Positions 56,054 to 64,000 of a stretch of DNA of 64,000 nucleotides are shown piece by piece. The notes under the pieces are model-generated. The model worked only from the letters and a program-made list of their open reading frames with translations. It was not told the DNA's origin and made no database searches. This stretch comes from Chloroflexota bacterium (GTDB lineage Bacteria > Chloroflexota > Anaerolineae > UBA1429), in assembly GCA_019873625.1 (NCBI GenBank), contig JAIOAW010000013.1:1-64000 (forward strand), given 5' to 3'. Every line of letters begins with the position of its first letter. The first letter of the stretch is position 1. Made by a program: the position numbers and the translations under genes.

Positions 56054-57115
56054 TTAGAATGTCGGAACGTTCACGGCGACCTCGCGGCCACCGACGGCGG
56101 CGGAATCAATCAGCCCTTGGATGATGACGTTCGTCAAAATCATCTTTTCGGGCGGGAGCGGCGAGGGTTTGCCCTCGCGGATGGCCTCCGCAAAGGCGAG
56201 GTTCTCCAGGCGAAAGAGTTCATCCCCTTGCGGCGTGGGGATGCCCTCGATGACGCTGTTGACGAGGACGCCCGCCTCTTGATGAAAGACGGTGAGCGGC
56301 TCCAGTTTCAGCCCGGCCTTGGTGCCCAAAAAGAACGTGGGGCCGAGGGTATCCATATGCATCATCCAGCACGTCTTGAAGACGAGCACGGCGCCGTTTT
56401 CAAAGCGCACCCAGGCCACGCCGAAATCCTCCACGGTAACGTCTTCGGGGTTCCAGCGCGCCCAAGGGGTGTAAAGGAGCGGCTCGGAGAGTTTGCTCAA
56501 ATAGTTATTCGCGATGCCCGAGACGGAGATGGGCTTGGGCCAGCCCATCAGGTACAGGGCGTCAAACAGGCAGTAGACGCCGATATCCGCTGTGGCGCCG
56601 ATGCCGGCCGTCTCCTTCTTGATAAAGGTGCGGCCGGGGTTCCCCTTGCGGCGCGAGGCCACCGTCTCGGCGTAATAGATATCGCCCAGTTTGCCCGTAT
56701 CCACGATGGATTTGGCCGCCACGATGTGCGGGGCAAAGAGGTTTTTCATCGCCACCATAAGGATTTTGCCCGTCTCAAAGGCGGCGCGCGTCATCGCGGT
56801 GGCATCCTCCAGGGTGGCGGCCATAGGCTTTTCTACCAAGACGTGCTTGCCAGCATAAAGGGCATCTACCGTGGGCTGGCGGTGGGCCTGGTTGAAAGTG
56901 CAGACGTTGACGGCCTCGATATCCTCCTTGGCGAGCATCTCGTGGTAATCCTCATACACGTGGGGGATGCCCCAACGTTGGGCCGTCTGCTCGGCGCGTT
57001 CGCGGGAGATATCTGCCACGGCCACCACCTCGATGCTCTCCTGGTTTTGGAGGGCGCGCAGGTGCGCCTGGGCGATGCCGCCCGCCCCAATGAACCCAAC
57101 TCTGATCTTGCGCAT
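56054..57115 (-). CDS. Gfo/Idh/MocA family oxidoreductase
   Basis: 'IRVGFIGAGGIAQAHLRAL', 'KHVLVEKPMAATLEDATAM'. Confidence 0.93.
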   Translation of the reverse strand: MRKIRVGFIGAGGIAQAHLRALQNQESIEVVAVADISRERAEQTAQRWGIPHVYEDYHEMLAKEDIEAVNVCTFNQAHRQPTVDALYAGKHVLVEKPMAATLEDATAMTRAAFETGKILMVAMKNLFAPHIVAAKSIVDTGKLGDIYYAETVASRRKGNPGRTFIKKETAGIGATADIGVYCLFDALYLMGWPKPISVSGIANNYLSKLSEPLLYTPWARWNPEDVTVEDFGVAWVRFENGAVLVFKTCWMMHMDTLGPTFFLGTKAGLKLEPLTVFHQEAGVLVNSVIEGIPTPQGDELFRLENLAFAEAIREGKPSPLPPEKMILTNVIIQGLIDSAAVGGREVAVNVPTF

Positions 57116-57159
57116 TGTCCTCGCTCCTCAAACAGAATGCCCCCGTCTATAACGGGGGA

Positions 57160-58167
57160 TTAGTAACGCTGCAAGAGGTTCAGCAAGGGCCGATCCAGCG
57201 CATGGCCGTGCCAATCTTCATAGGCCACGTCGGCCCGGCCCGAATCGAGCACGCCAAAAGGCCCGCGCAAGTTCCACAAGGCCCAGCCGATGTTGGCCGC
57301 CTTGAGAATCTGGAGCACCTCCTCCAGCCACCGCAAAACGACGTTATGTGGCGTGTACTGGTAGGCGCCGCCTTCCCCGCAGTGCACGCCCACCCCCTGT
57401 TGGGCGAGGGCGATCCAAGGGGCATACAGGGCCTCCAAGTCGGCGCGCCCCCAGGGGCGGCCATTGTGCAGGGCGCCCGGCCAGGTGGGCACCACGGTGT
57501 TATCCACGGTAGAAACCCAGTTCGCCTTGTAATGCGTAAGGCCCATCGGGTCATAGGCCCGGCAAGATTGCGCCACGCCCTCCAGATCGGCGAGTTCCGG
57601 GCAGGGGAGGCGGCCATAGGCCAGGCCATCCAAGAGGATGAGGCGCTGGGAATCTATGGCGCGGATGGCCGTCACCGCCGTGCGCATCACGCGCTCGTGG
57701 CGCTCGCGCGTCAACCCGCCTTGGCCGAGGGCGCCCGGCTCGTTTACGAGGTTGAAACTGAGCCGTGAGGAGGGGATGCCCCGGTAACGCTCCGCCAACG
57801 TCTGCCAGTGGAGGCAGAAGGCGTCCAAAGCGGTTTGGTCGGCCCAGAGGTTGAAGGGTTCTTGGCGCTCGCGGTTGACGGAATAGCCCGGCGCGCGGTG
57901 AAAATTGAGGCAAACGTGCAGGCCGTACCGCTCGCCCAAGCAAACGGCGCGGTCAATTTTGGCCAGGCCTTCCTCGAGGAGGGTGAACGGATCGTGAGGG
58001 GCAGTCCAGAGGGTGTAGCACATCGGCAGGCGCACAAAGTCAAAGCCCCATTCGGCGATCCAGCGAAAATCCTCTTCTTGCCAATCGCCCGTGGAGCGCG
58101 TAGTGAACATCTCTAAAAGGTTAAAGCCGCGCCAGCGCGGCAAAACCGTTTGGGTGAGCATAGGCAT
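57160..58167 (-). CDS. Glycoside hydrolase family 5-like cellulase/endoglucanase
   Basis: 'RGFNLLEMF', 'GLHVCLNFHRAPGY', 'LSFNLVNEPG', 'VHCGEGGAY', 'GWALWNLRGPFGVLDS'. Confidence 0.9.
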   Translation of the reverse strand: MPMLTQTVLPRWRGFNLLEMFTTRSTGDWQEEDFRWIAEWGFDFVRLPMCYTLWTAPHDPFTLLEEGLAKIDRAVCLGERYGLHVCLNFHRAPGYSVNRERQEPFNLWADQTALDAFCLHWQTLAERYRGIPSSRLSFNLVNEPGALGQGGLTRERHERVMRTAVTAIRAIDSQRLILLDGLAYGRLPCPELADLEGVAQSCRAYDPMGLTHYKANWVSTVDNTVVPTWPGALHNGRPWGRADLEALYAPWIALAQQGVGVHCGEGGAYQYTPHNVVLRWLEEVLQILKAANIGWALWNLRGPFGVLDSGRADVAYEDWHGHALDRPLLNLLQRY

Positions 58168-58197
58168 TTATGCCTCCGAAAGGATTTGACGACGGGG

Positions 58198-58263
58198 AGC
58201 ATAAACCCAGCGGGTCGGGATGTCAACTTATGGTTGACAAGGTGCATAAGGCAGGAGGATAAT
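58198..58263. promoter_or_regulatory. Divergent promoters whose -35 boxes form an inverted repeat
   Basis: TGTCAAC-TTATG-GTTGACA (58221-58239); plus: TTGACA-18-GATAAT; minus: TTGACA-17-TATGCT. Confidence 0.55.
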
Positions 58264-58287
58264 GGCGCCAATTGGCAAGGAGGCACT

Positions 58288-59403
58288 ATGAAGATTACCG
58301 CTCTAGAGACGCTTGTCTTGCGCTATCCTCAAGCGGCGCCTGGCCAGGGCCGCGCCGACGCCCAGCATCGCTTCGGAGGCGGGGCGGGGGTGGCCATCCG
58401 CCTCCAAAGCGACGTGGGGATTACGGGGCACGGCTATGTGGGGTTGGGCGTTTCTGCGCCCGCCGCAGAGGCCATCCAAGCGCTTATCGAGGGCCTTTTG
58501 GCGCCGGTTCTCATCGGCGAGGACCCGTTCTTCCCTCGCCGCCTGCGCGATCGCCTTTGGCACGAGGTGGAATATGTGGGCGTGGAAGGGATCGCCCATT
58601 TTGCCCTGACGGCACTGGATGCCACCCTGTGGGATATGATGGCGCGGGCGCTCCGCGTGCCGGGTTGGCACCTCTTGGGGGCCTGCCGAGACCGCATCCC
58701 CGCCTATGCCATGGTGGGCTGGTATTACGAGGACGACGAGGCGCTTGACAAGTTCAAGCGGGCCATTGCCGAAGCGCTGGAAGATGGTATGACGGCCATC
58801 AAGATCAAAGTGGGGCGCGGCCCCTTGGAGGAGGATGTGCGGCGCATCGAGGCGGCGCGCGCCCTTTTGGGCCAAGAGGGCCTCCTGATGGTGGATGCCA
58901 ACCAGGTGCTCAGCCGCAACGAGGCCTTACGCCGAGGGCGCGCGTATGAGGCGTTGGGCTGCCACTGGTTTGAGGAACCCCTTCGCCCCCATGATAAAGA
59001 GGGCTATGCCCTGCTGTGCGCCGAGTTGGATATCCCCATCGCGGCGGGAGAGAACGAGTACACGAAATACCATGTGCAGGAACTCTTGCGACTGAACGCC
59101 TGCGATATCCTCCAGCCCGATTGCCGCCGCACCGGCGGCCCCAGCGAATGGATGGAGATCGCCGGCCTGGCCGCGGCCTGCCACGTCCCCATCGCCAGCC
59201 ACGGCGGAGATGGCGTGACGACGCACCTCCTGATGGCCACACCCACGGCCATTTGGTGTGAGACGGGCGGCAAGCCCAAAGGCCCAGGGCATTTTGTAGA
59301 CCAGGCGCGCATCGAGGATGGCTACGTCTATGCCCCGGAGGGGGTGGGGTTCGGCATGGAACTCCGCGAGGAGGTCATCGAACGGTACGGCGTGAGGCGA
59401 TAA
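58288..59403 (+). CDS. Mandelate racemase/muconate lactonizing enzyme family protein
   Basis: 'MKITALETLVLRYP', 'MTAIKIKVGRG', 'LLMVDANQVLSRNEALR', 'WFEEPLRPHDKEGYA', 'AAGENEYTKYHVQEL'. Confidence 0.9.
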   Translation: MKITALETLVLRYPQAAPGQGRADAQHRFGGGAGVAIRLQSDVGITGHGYVGLGVSAPAAEAIQALIEGLLAPVLIGEDPFFPRRLRDRLWHEVEYVGVEGIAHFALTALDATLWDMMARALRVPGWHLLGACRDRIPAYAMVGWYYEDDEALDKFKRAIAEALEDGMTAIKIKVGRGPLEEDVRRIEAARALLGQEGLLMVDANQVLSRNEALRRGRAYEALGCHWFEEPLRPHDKEGYALLCAELDIPIAAGENEYTKYHVQELLRLNACDILQPDCRRTGGPSEWMEIAGLAAACHVPIASHGGDGVTTHLLMATPTAIWCETGGKPKGPGHFVDQARIEDGYVYAPEGVGFGMELREEVIERYGVRR

Positions 59404-59409
59404 GAAACC

Positions 59410-59940
59410 TTACCTTTTCAGTTCTACACCCCGAATCTCAAAATACGGCACCGTCCGCTCCTGCGTGGAACCGGGGCAGCCGATTGGCCCCTGAAAGATG
59501 CGGATGTACCCCTCGAAAAGGCGCACCGTCTCGGCGTCATACATACGCAGGCCTTCGGGCCAGGTAAAGGCGATGGTGGCGACGATCATCTGGCCCTCGG
59601 CATCCACAAATCGTTGGCGTTCGTCCAACCCGACATAACCCGGGCAGAGGGGGAGCGTGGCCATAATCACGCCGCGCCCCTCCAGGCGCACGAATTGGTC
59701 GCGAAAGCGTTCGGGGGCCTGCAAAATCTCTGGCAAAGAGGCGATGTGTTCTCCCCCTGGGCTGGGCACGGGCGAAGGCACACGAGTTGGCTCAGGTGTG
59801 GGGCGAGCCGTAGCCTGGGGAGACGAGGCGGGCACGGGCGTTGACGAAGGAGTTCGCGCGGCGCCAAAGGGCGGCGGTGCACAGGCCGCCAGCAAGAGGA
59901 AGGAGATCACAATAAGCCAGCGCGCAAGGTACCTGACCAT
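59410..59940 (-). CDS. Putative lipoprotein
   Basis: Lipobox 'LLLAACAPP', Pro/Ser/Thr linker, OB-like C-terminal region. Confidence 0.7.
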   Translation of the reverse strand: MVRYLARWLIVISFLLLAACAPPPFGAARTPSSTPVPASSPQATARPTPEPTRVPSPVPSPGGEHIASLPEILQAPERFRDQFVRLEGRGVIMATLPLCPGYVGLDERQRFVDAEGQMIVATIAFTWPEGLRMYDAETVRLFEGYIRIFQGPIGCPGSTQERTVPYFEIRGVELKR

Positions 59941-60015
59941 AAAGCCTCCCTCCCTATGCCATATGGGCATCAGGATCCATCCGCCGAGAACACTGCCCGG
60001 CGGATGGCCTTCACT

Positions 60016-60234
60016 CTATCGCGAGGGGTTTTTCACAGGATATCCGATCTCCTCGAGCACGGCTTTGGCCTTGGCGAGCGCCTCATCGTTTTCCACGGCA
60101 AGGGTGATGATCTTCTCTTGGACGTTGACTTCTACCCGCGAGAGGCCTTCAATCGGCCGTAGGGCGCGCTGGATGGCCATCGCGCAGTGCTGGCAAGAGA
60201 TATCGGGCGCATAGAGTTGAACTGTTTTGCCCAT
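60016..60234 (-). CDS. Heavy-metal-associated (HMA) domain protein, copper-chaperone type
   Basis: 'APDISCQHCAMAIQRALRPIEGLSRVEVNVQEK' CxxC HMA. Confidence 0.93.
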   Translation of the reverse strand: MGKTVQLYAPDISCQHCAMAIQRALRPIEGLSRVEVNVQEKIITLAVENDEALAKAKAVLEEIGYPVKNPSR

Positions 60235-60456
60235 CGGGGCCTCCTTATGATGATGCTGAATACCTTACCCCCGTATCAACGCCCACTATAATCCCAAGGG
60301 GATGGCCCTGTCAAAGAAGGCCTTTGAAAGGGGGAATAAGACCTTTTCCCCTCTTTGGAGAAACCCTGGATGCGCCGCTGGGCGATTTTTGACAGGCCGG
60401 CGCATTACGTTTACTCTGATATCGCCTGATCATTGTGGCCGTAGGGGAGGCGAAAT

Positions 60457-61434
60457 ATGCCCAAAGGAGTTGTCGAAGGACCTGCCCAACGGATCGAGAC
60501 AGGCCCCACGCAACTGCGAGACCATATCCGCGAACTGGAGATCGAAGTGGCGGCCCTGCGCCGCGGCCAGGGAGATTTTCTGCGCATTTTGCGCCTGCGC
60601 GATATGGTGGAGGACGAACTGCGCGCCCTGAGCGCGGCGGGCATTGACGTGCGCCCCGAACGCACACGGGTGGAATCGGTGGATAATATGCTCTCGAACA
60701 AGGCGAGCATTGCAGCGCGCCACCTCGTGGCGCTCTCTCCCGCCGCGGAGGCGCGGCGCCAAGAGCGGCCACCCCAGGAGCGCTGGTGGTGGTACCTCGA
60801 TTCCATCTGGGCCGAACGGCTGCGCAAACGCCTCATCCGCTTCAGCCTCATCTTTATCGCGCTGGTGGTGCTCGTGGTGGGAGTGGATTACGCGATGAAG
60901 CGCTTCTCCCGCCTCAGCCCGGCGGAGCGGTTGGCCAACCAGCATATCGCCTCAGGCGAGCAGTTGCTCTACCTCGGCGATTATGAAAAGGCCATCCCCG
61001 AGTTCGAACAGGCCGTGGCGATTTTGCCGAACCGCTTCGACCTCTACATCTCGCTCGGCATTCTATACGAAGAGACGGGCCGCCAAGCCGAAGGGCAAGC
61101 CGCTTTGGAACGCGCTCAACAACTCGCGCCCGATCGGGGAACGTACCTGATCGCCTATGCACGCATCTTGAGCGCCGTGAACCGGCTGGACGAGGCCCTA
61201 GCCGCAGCGGACGAGGCCATCTCCCTCAAGCCCAATTCCGCCGAGGCCTATCTCATCCGTGCGGGCGTCTATGAGGCGCAGAACGAGGTGGAAAAGGCCC
61301 TTGCCGACCTCGAAAAGGCTTCGGATTTGGCGCGCGCCCAGAATCAGAACGCGCTCTACGTCTTGGCGCGCACCCGTATGGGCATGCTGATGCAAAGAGG
61401 CCCCGACCTTGGCTTCCCTGGGGCGGGGCAATAG
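60457..61434 (+). CDS. TPR-repeat membrane protein
   Basis: One TM segment, then 'GEQLLYLGDYEKAIPEFEQAVAILPNRFDLYISLGILYEETGRQAEGQAALERAQQLAP'. Confidence 0.85.
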   Translation: MPKGVVEGPAQRIETGPTQLRDHIRELEIEVAALRRGQGDFLRILRLRDMVEDELRALSAAGIDVRPERTRVESVDNMLSNKASIAARHLVALSPAAEARRQERPPQERWWWYLDSIWAERLRKRLIRFSLIFIALVVLVVGVDYAMKRFSRLSPAERLANQHIASGEQLLYLGDYEKAIPEFEQAVAILPNRFDLYISLGILYEETGRQAEGQAALERAQQLAPDRGTYLIAYARILSAVNRLDEALAAADEAISLKPNSAEAYLIRAGVYEAQNEVEKALADLEKASDLARAQNQNALYVLARTRMGMLMQRGPDLGFPGAGQ

Positions 61435-61453
61435 CCCTTCCGGGGGCAAGAGG

Positions 61454-61858
61454 CTAGCCCTTTTTGAGCGCCTCCACCGCCCGCTCGATGCGATCTACCT
61501 TCAGGATGATATGTGCCTCGTTGGAAGAGGGCACGCCATAGGCGTAACTGTATTCGATGTTCACGTGGGCGTTGGCGAGCGGCTTGAGCACCTGCTCGAC
61601 AAAGGCCCCCGGCTCGTTGGGGATGACCACCTCGATCACATTCGTGATGGAGCAGGTTAGCCCCGCATCGCGGATGACCTCCAGCGCCCGCTTGGGCCGA
61701 TCGACCAAGAGATGCACGATGCCGAAATCCGAGGCATCTACGATATTGTGCGCGATGAGGTTGATGTTCGCCTCGGCGAGCACGTTGAGGAGGTACAGCA
61801 ACCGCCCAGGGCGGTTCTCCAAAAAGGCCGAGACCTGCTGCAACTGTTTGATATCCAT
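61454..61858 (-). CDS. Tandem ACT-domain protein
   Basis: 'QQVSAFLENRPGRLLYLLNVLAEANINLIAHNIVDASDFGIVHLLVD' and second ACT 'VIPNEPGAFVEQVLKPLANAHVNIEYSYAY'. Confidence 0.92.
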   Translation of the reverse strand: MDIKQLQQVSAFLENRPGRLLYLLNVLAEANINLIAHNIVDASDFGIVHLLVDRPKRALEVIRDAGLTCSITNVIEVVIPNEPGAFVEQVLKPLANAHVNIEYSYAYGVPSSNEAHIILKVDRIERAVEALKKG

Positions 61859-61896
61859 ATCTCCTCCTCTGGGTGTCGGCGCGCCTCAGACGCACA

Positions 61897-63231
61897 TCAC
61901 TCGGGCGAGGCAGGGCGCTCGCCGGTTCCATAGACGTCGCGCTTGTCAATGACCCGCTTGGCCTTGCCCATACTCCGCTCGATGGAGTGCGGCTCCACGA
62001 GTTTGACCCGCGCGTGGATGCCAAGCGTCTCGCGGATTTCGGTCTCGATTTGGCTCTGCAACCCCCGCAGGTGGCCGATGTCATCGGCAAAGATCGCTTC
62101 CGAAACCTCCACCCAGACCTCCAGATCGTCCATCGCGCCGTGCGTGCGATCTACGAGGATCACATAGTGTGGCTGGACGCCCTCTACCTGCAAGAGGACG
62201 CTCTCGATTTGCGAGGGGAAGACGTTCACCCCGCGCACGATGAGCATATCGTCCGTGCGGCCGGAGACCTTTTCCATCCGCGCCAAGGTGCGGCCGCACG
62301 GGCACGGCTCGGGGTTGAGCCGGGTGATATCCCCCGTGCGGTAGCGCAAGAGGGGCAGGGCCTCTTTGGTAAGGGGCGTGATGACGAGTTCGCCCTTTTC
62401 CCCGTAGGGGAGGGGTTCCTCCGTTTGCGGGTCAATGATCTCGACGAGAAAGTGATCCTCATTGATGTGCAGGCCAGAGTGGTAAGCGCACTCGCCGGAG
62501 ACGCCCGGCCCGATGATCTCGCTCAGGCCGTACGTGTCGTAAGGGTCAATCCCCAGGCGGGTTTGGATTTCGCGGCGCATACTCTCCGTCCACGGTTCGG
62601 CGCCATGGATGCCGATGCGCAGTTTCGTCTGGCGCAAATCCACGCCCATCTCCTCGGCCTGCTCGGCGATATAAATGGCATAAGAGGGCGTGCAGACAAA
62701 GACGGTTACGTCGAAATCTTGGATGAGCATAATCTGCCGCTTGGTGTTCCCCGCCGAGACGGGCACCACGGTCGCACCTAGGTGCTCCGCGCCATAGTGC
62801 CACCCCAACCCGCCGGTAAACAGGCCGTAGCCCATTGAAATCTGCACCGTGTCCTCATCCGTCACGCCGGCGGCGGCCAGGTTGCGGGCGCAGACCTCTT
62901 TCCAGACCTCCATATCGCCCCGCGTATAGGCCACTACGGTGGGCTTGCCGGTGGTGCCGCTCGAGGCATGGATGCGCACGATCTCTTGGCGCGGCACGGC
63001 CAAAAGGCCGAAAGGATAATTATCGCGAAAATCGGCCTTGCGCGTGAAGGGGAGCAAGCGCAAATCGGCCAGAGATTTGATGTGCTCGGGGCGCAGGCCC
63101 CTGTCTCGGAACCTCTGCCGATAGAGCGGCACGCCCTCATAGGCCCGCCGCACTTGCCGCACCAAAAGTTCGCCCTGCAGGGCCTCGAGTTCGGAACGGG
63201 GCATCGTTTCACGTTCGCGGTTCCAGATCAT
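61897..63231 (-). CDS. paaK: Phenylacetate-CoA ligase family protein
   Basis: '[24 protein letters not shown]', '[17 protein letters not shown]', '[47 protein letters not shown]'. Confidence 0.95.
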   Translation of the reverse strand: MIWNRERETMPRSELEALQGELLVRQVRRAYEGVPLYRQRFRDRGLRPEHIKSLADLRLLPFTRKADFRDNYPFGLLAVPRQEIVRIHASSGTTGKPTVVAYTRGDMEVWKEVCARNLAAAGVTDEDTVQISMGYGLFTGGLGWHYGAEHLGATVVPVSAGNTKRQIMLIQDFDVTVFVCTPSYAIYIAEQAEEMGVDLRQTKLRIGIHGAEPWTESMRREIQTRLGIDPYDTYGLSEIIGPGVSGECAYHSGLHINEDHFLVEIIDPQTEEPLPYGEKGELVITPLTKEALPLLRYRTGDITRLNPEPCPCGRTLARMEKVSGRTDDMLIVRGVNVFPSQIESVLLQVEGVQPHYVILVDRTHGAMDDLEVWVEVSEAIFADDIGHLRGLQSQIETEIRETLGIHARVKLVEPHSIERSMGKAKRVIDKRDVYGTGERPASPE

Positions 63232-63276
63232 CGCTCTCTCCTCTAAGGTAACTGTAGCGTAGAGTCAAGCGCCCTG

Positions 63277-64000
63277 TCAACTTACGCCCCCAAGGTAGGC
63301 ACTGCGAATCTGCGGCGAGGCCAAAATCTCCTGCGGCGTGCCCTCCGCCACGATGCGCCCCGTCTCCATAATGTAGGCGCGTTGGGCGATGCGCAACGCA
63401 GCGTAGGCGTCTTGCTCGACGAGGAGGATCGTCACGCCCTGCGCCTGGAGTTGGCGAAGGGTTTGCAGAATCTCACGCACCAGGTTCGGGGCCAGGCCGA
63501 TAGAGGGTTCATCCAGCAAGAGGAGTTGCGGCTCGGCCATCAGGGCGCGGCCAATGGCCAACATCTGCTGCTCGCCGCCGCTCAGGCTCCCCGCCATTTG
63601 GCGTTGGCGCTCTTCCAACTGGGGAAAGAGGTCAAACACCCGCCGCAAGCGGGCCTGCACCTCCGGCCGGCGGGCCAGCCAACCCATAGGCGCAAGGAGG
63701 TGGCGCAGGCTCCTGCGGTGGTGAAGATACCCGCCCAGAAGGAGGTTATCCAGCACGGTCATCGAGCCGAGCAACTGCCGCCCCTCGGGGATGAGCGAGA
63801 TGCCCCTCTGCGCCACGCGCGAGGGGGGCAGCCCATCCAGCCGGGCGCCGTTCCAAAGGATGGTCCCCTCGATGGGAGGATGGAGGCCGGCGATGGCCCG
63901 CAGGAGGCTGCTCTTGCCCGCGCCGTTTGGCCCCAAAACGGCCACGATTTCTTCGGGCGCTACAGCCAAAGAGACCTCTCGCACGGCGCGGACGCGCCCG
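63277..64000 (-). CDS. livF: Branched-chain amino acid ABC transporter ATP-binding protein (LivF-type), N-terminus beyond window
   Basis: 'GPNGAGKSSLLRAIAGL', 'GISLIPEGRQLLGSMTVLDNLLLGGY', 'LSGGEQQMLAIGRALMAEPQLLLLDEPSIGLAP'; frame stays open to window edge. Confidence 0.93.
   Translation of the reverse strand, partial: GRVRAVREVSLAVAPEEIVAVLGPNGAGKSSLLRAIAGLHPPIEGTILWNGARLDGLPPSRVAQRGISLIPEGRQLLGSMTVLDNLLLGGYLHHRRSLRHLLAPMGWLARRPEVQARLRRVFDLFPQLEERQRQMAGSLSGGEQQMLAIGRALMAEPQLLLLDEPSIGLAPNLVREILQTLRQLQAQGVTILLVEQDAYAALRIAQRAYIMETGRIVAEGTPQEILASPQIRSAYLGGVS

Noticed and set aside
55577-57163. 528-aa plus-strand ORF across two oxidoreductase genes
   Set aside because: Antisense to two convincing Gfo/Idh/MocA genes; shadow ORF.

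Overview
High-GC bacterial chromosome segment. Gene content and style suggest a Chloroflexota/Anaerolineae-like organism (inference). Most of the window is ordinary. It holds an ABC-2/GldG-type exporter with a DUF4340 protein, a sulfatase-like gene, three enolase-superfamily genes, LexA, a lipid kinase and a MacAB-type exporter. It also holds a cysteine desulfurase with DUF3343, two-component proteins next to a sugar ABC/oxidoreductase operon, and an RRM protein with rplY and glyA. The rest includes an ECF sigma/anti-sigma pair, two tRNAs, FBP aldolase, glycan and acid-sugar catabolic genes, ChrA, and PaaK/ACT/LivF. The standout region is 25.6-39.5 kb. It is a three-gene, DISARM-like cassette (SNF2-type helicase, then Eco57I/DrmMI-like N6-adenine methylase, then DEAD/DUF1998 helicase with a C-terminal nuclease-like domain). 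Its methylase gene is interrupted in frame by about 28 palindromic, REP-like units in six arrays, with 57-bp and 42-bp periods. A complete DUF559/Vsr-like nuclease domain is embedded in frame between two of those arrays. This could be a palindromic-element/nuclease mobile unit that inserts into coding genes without breaking them. No homology search or folding was run; all calls come from reading the sequence and supplied translations.
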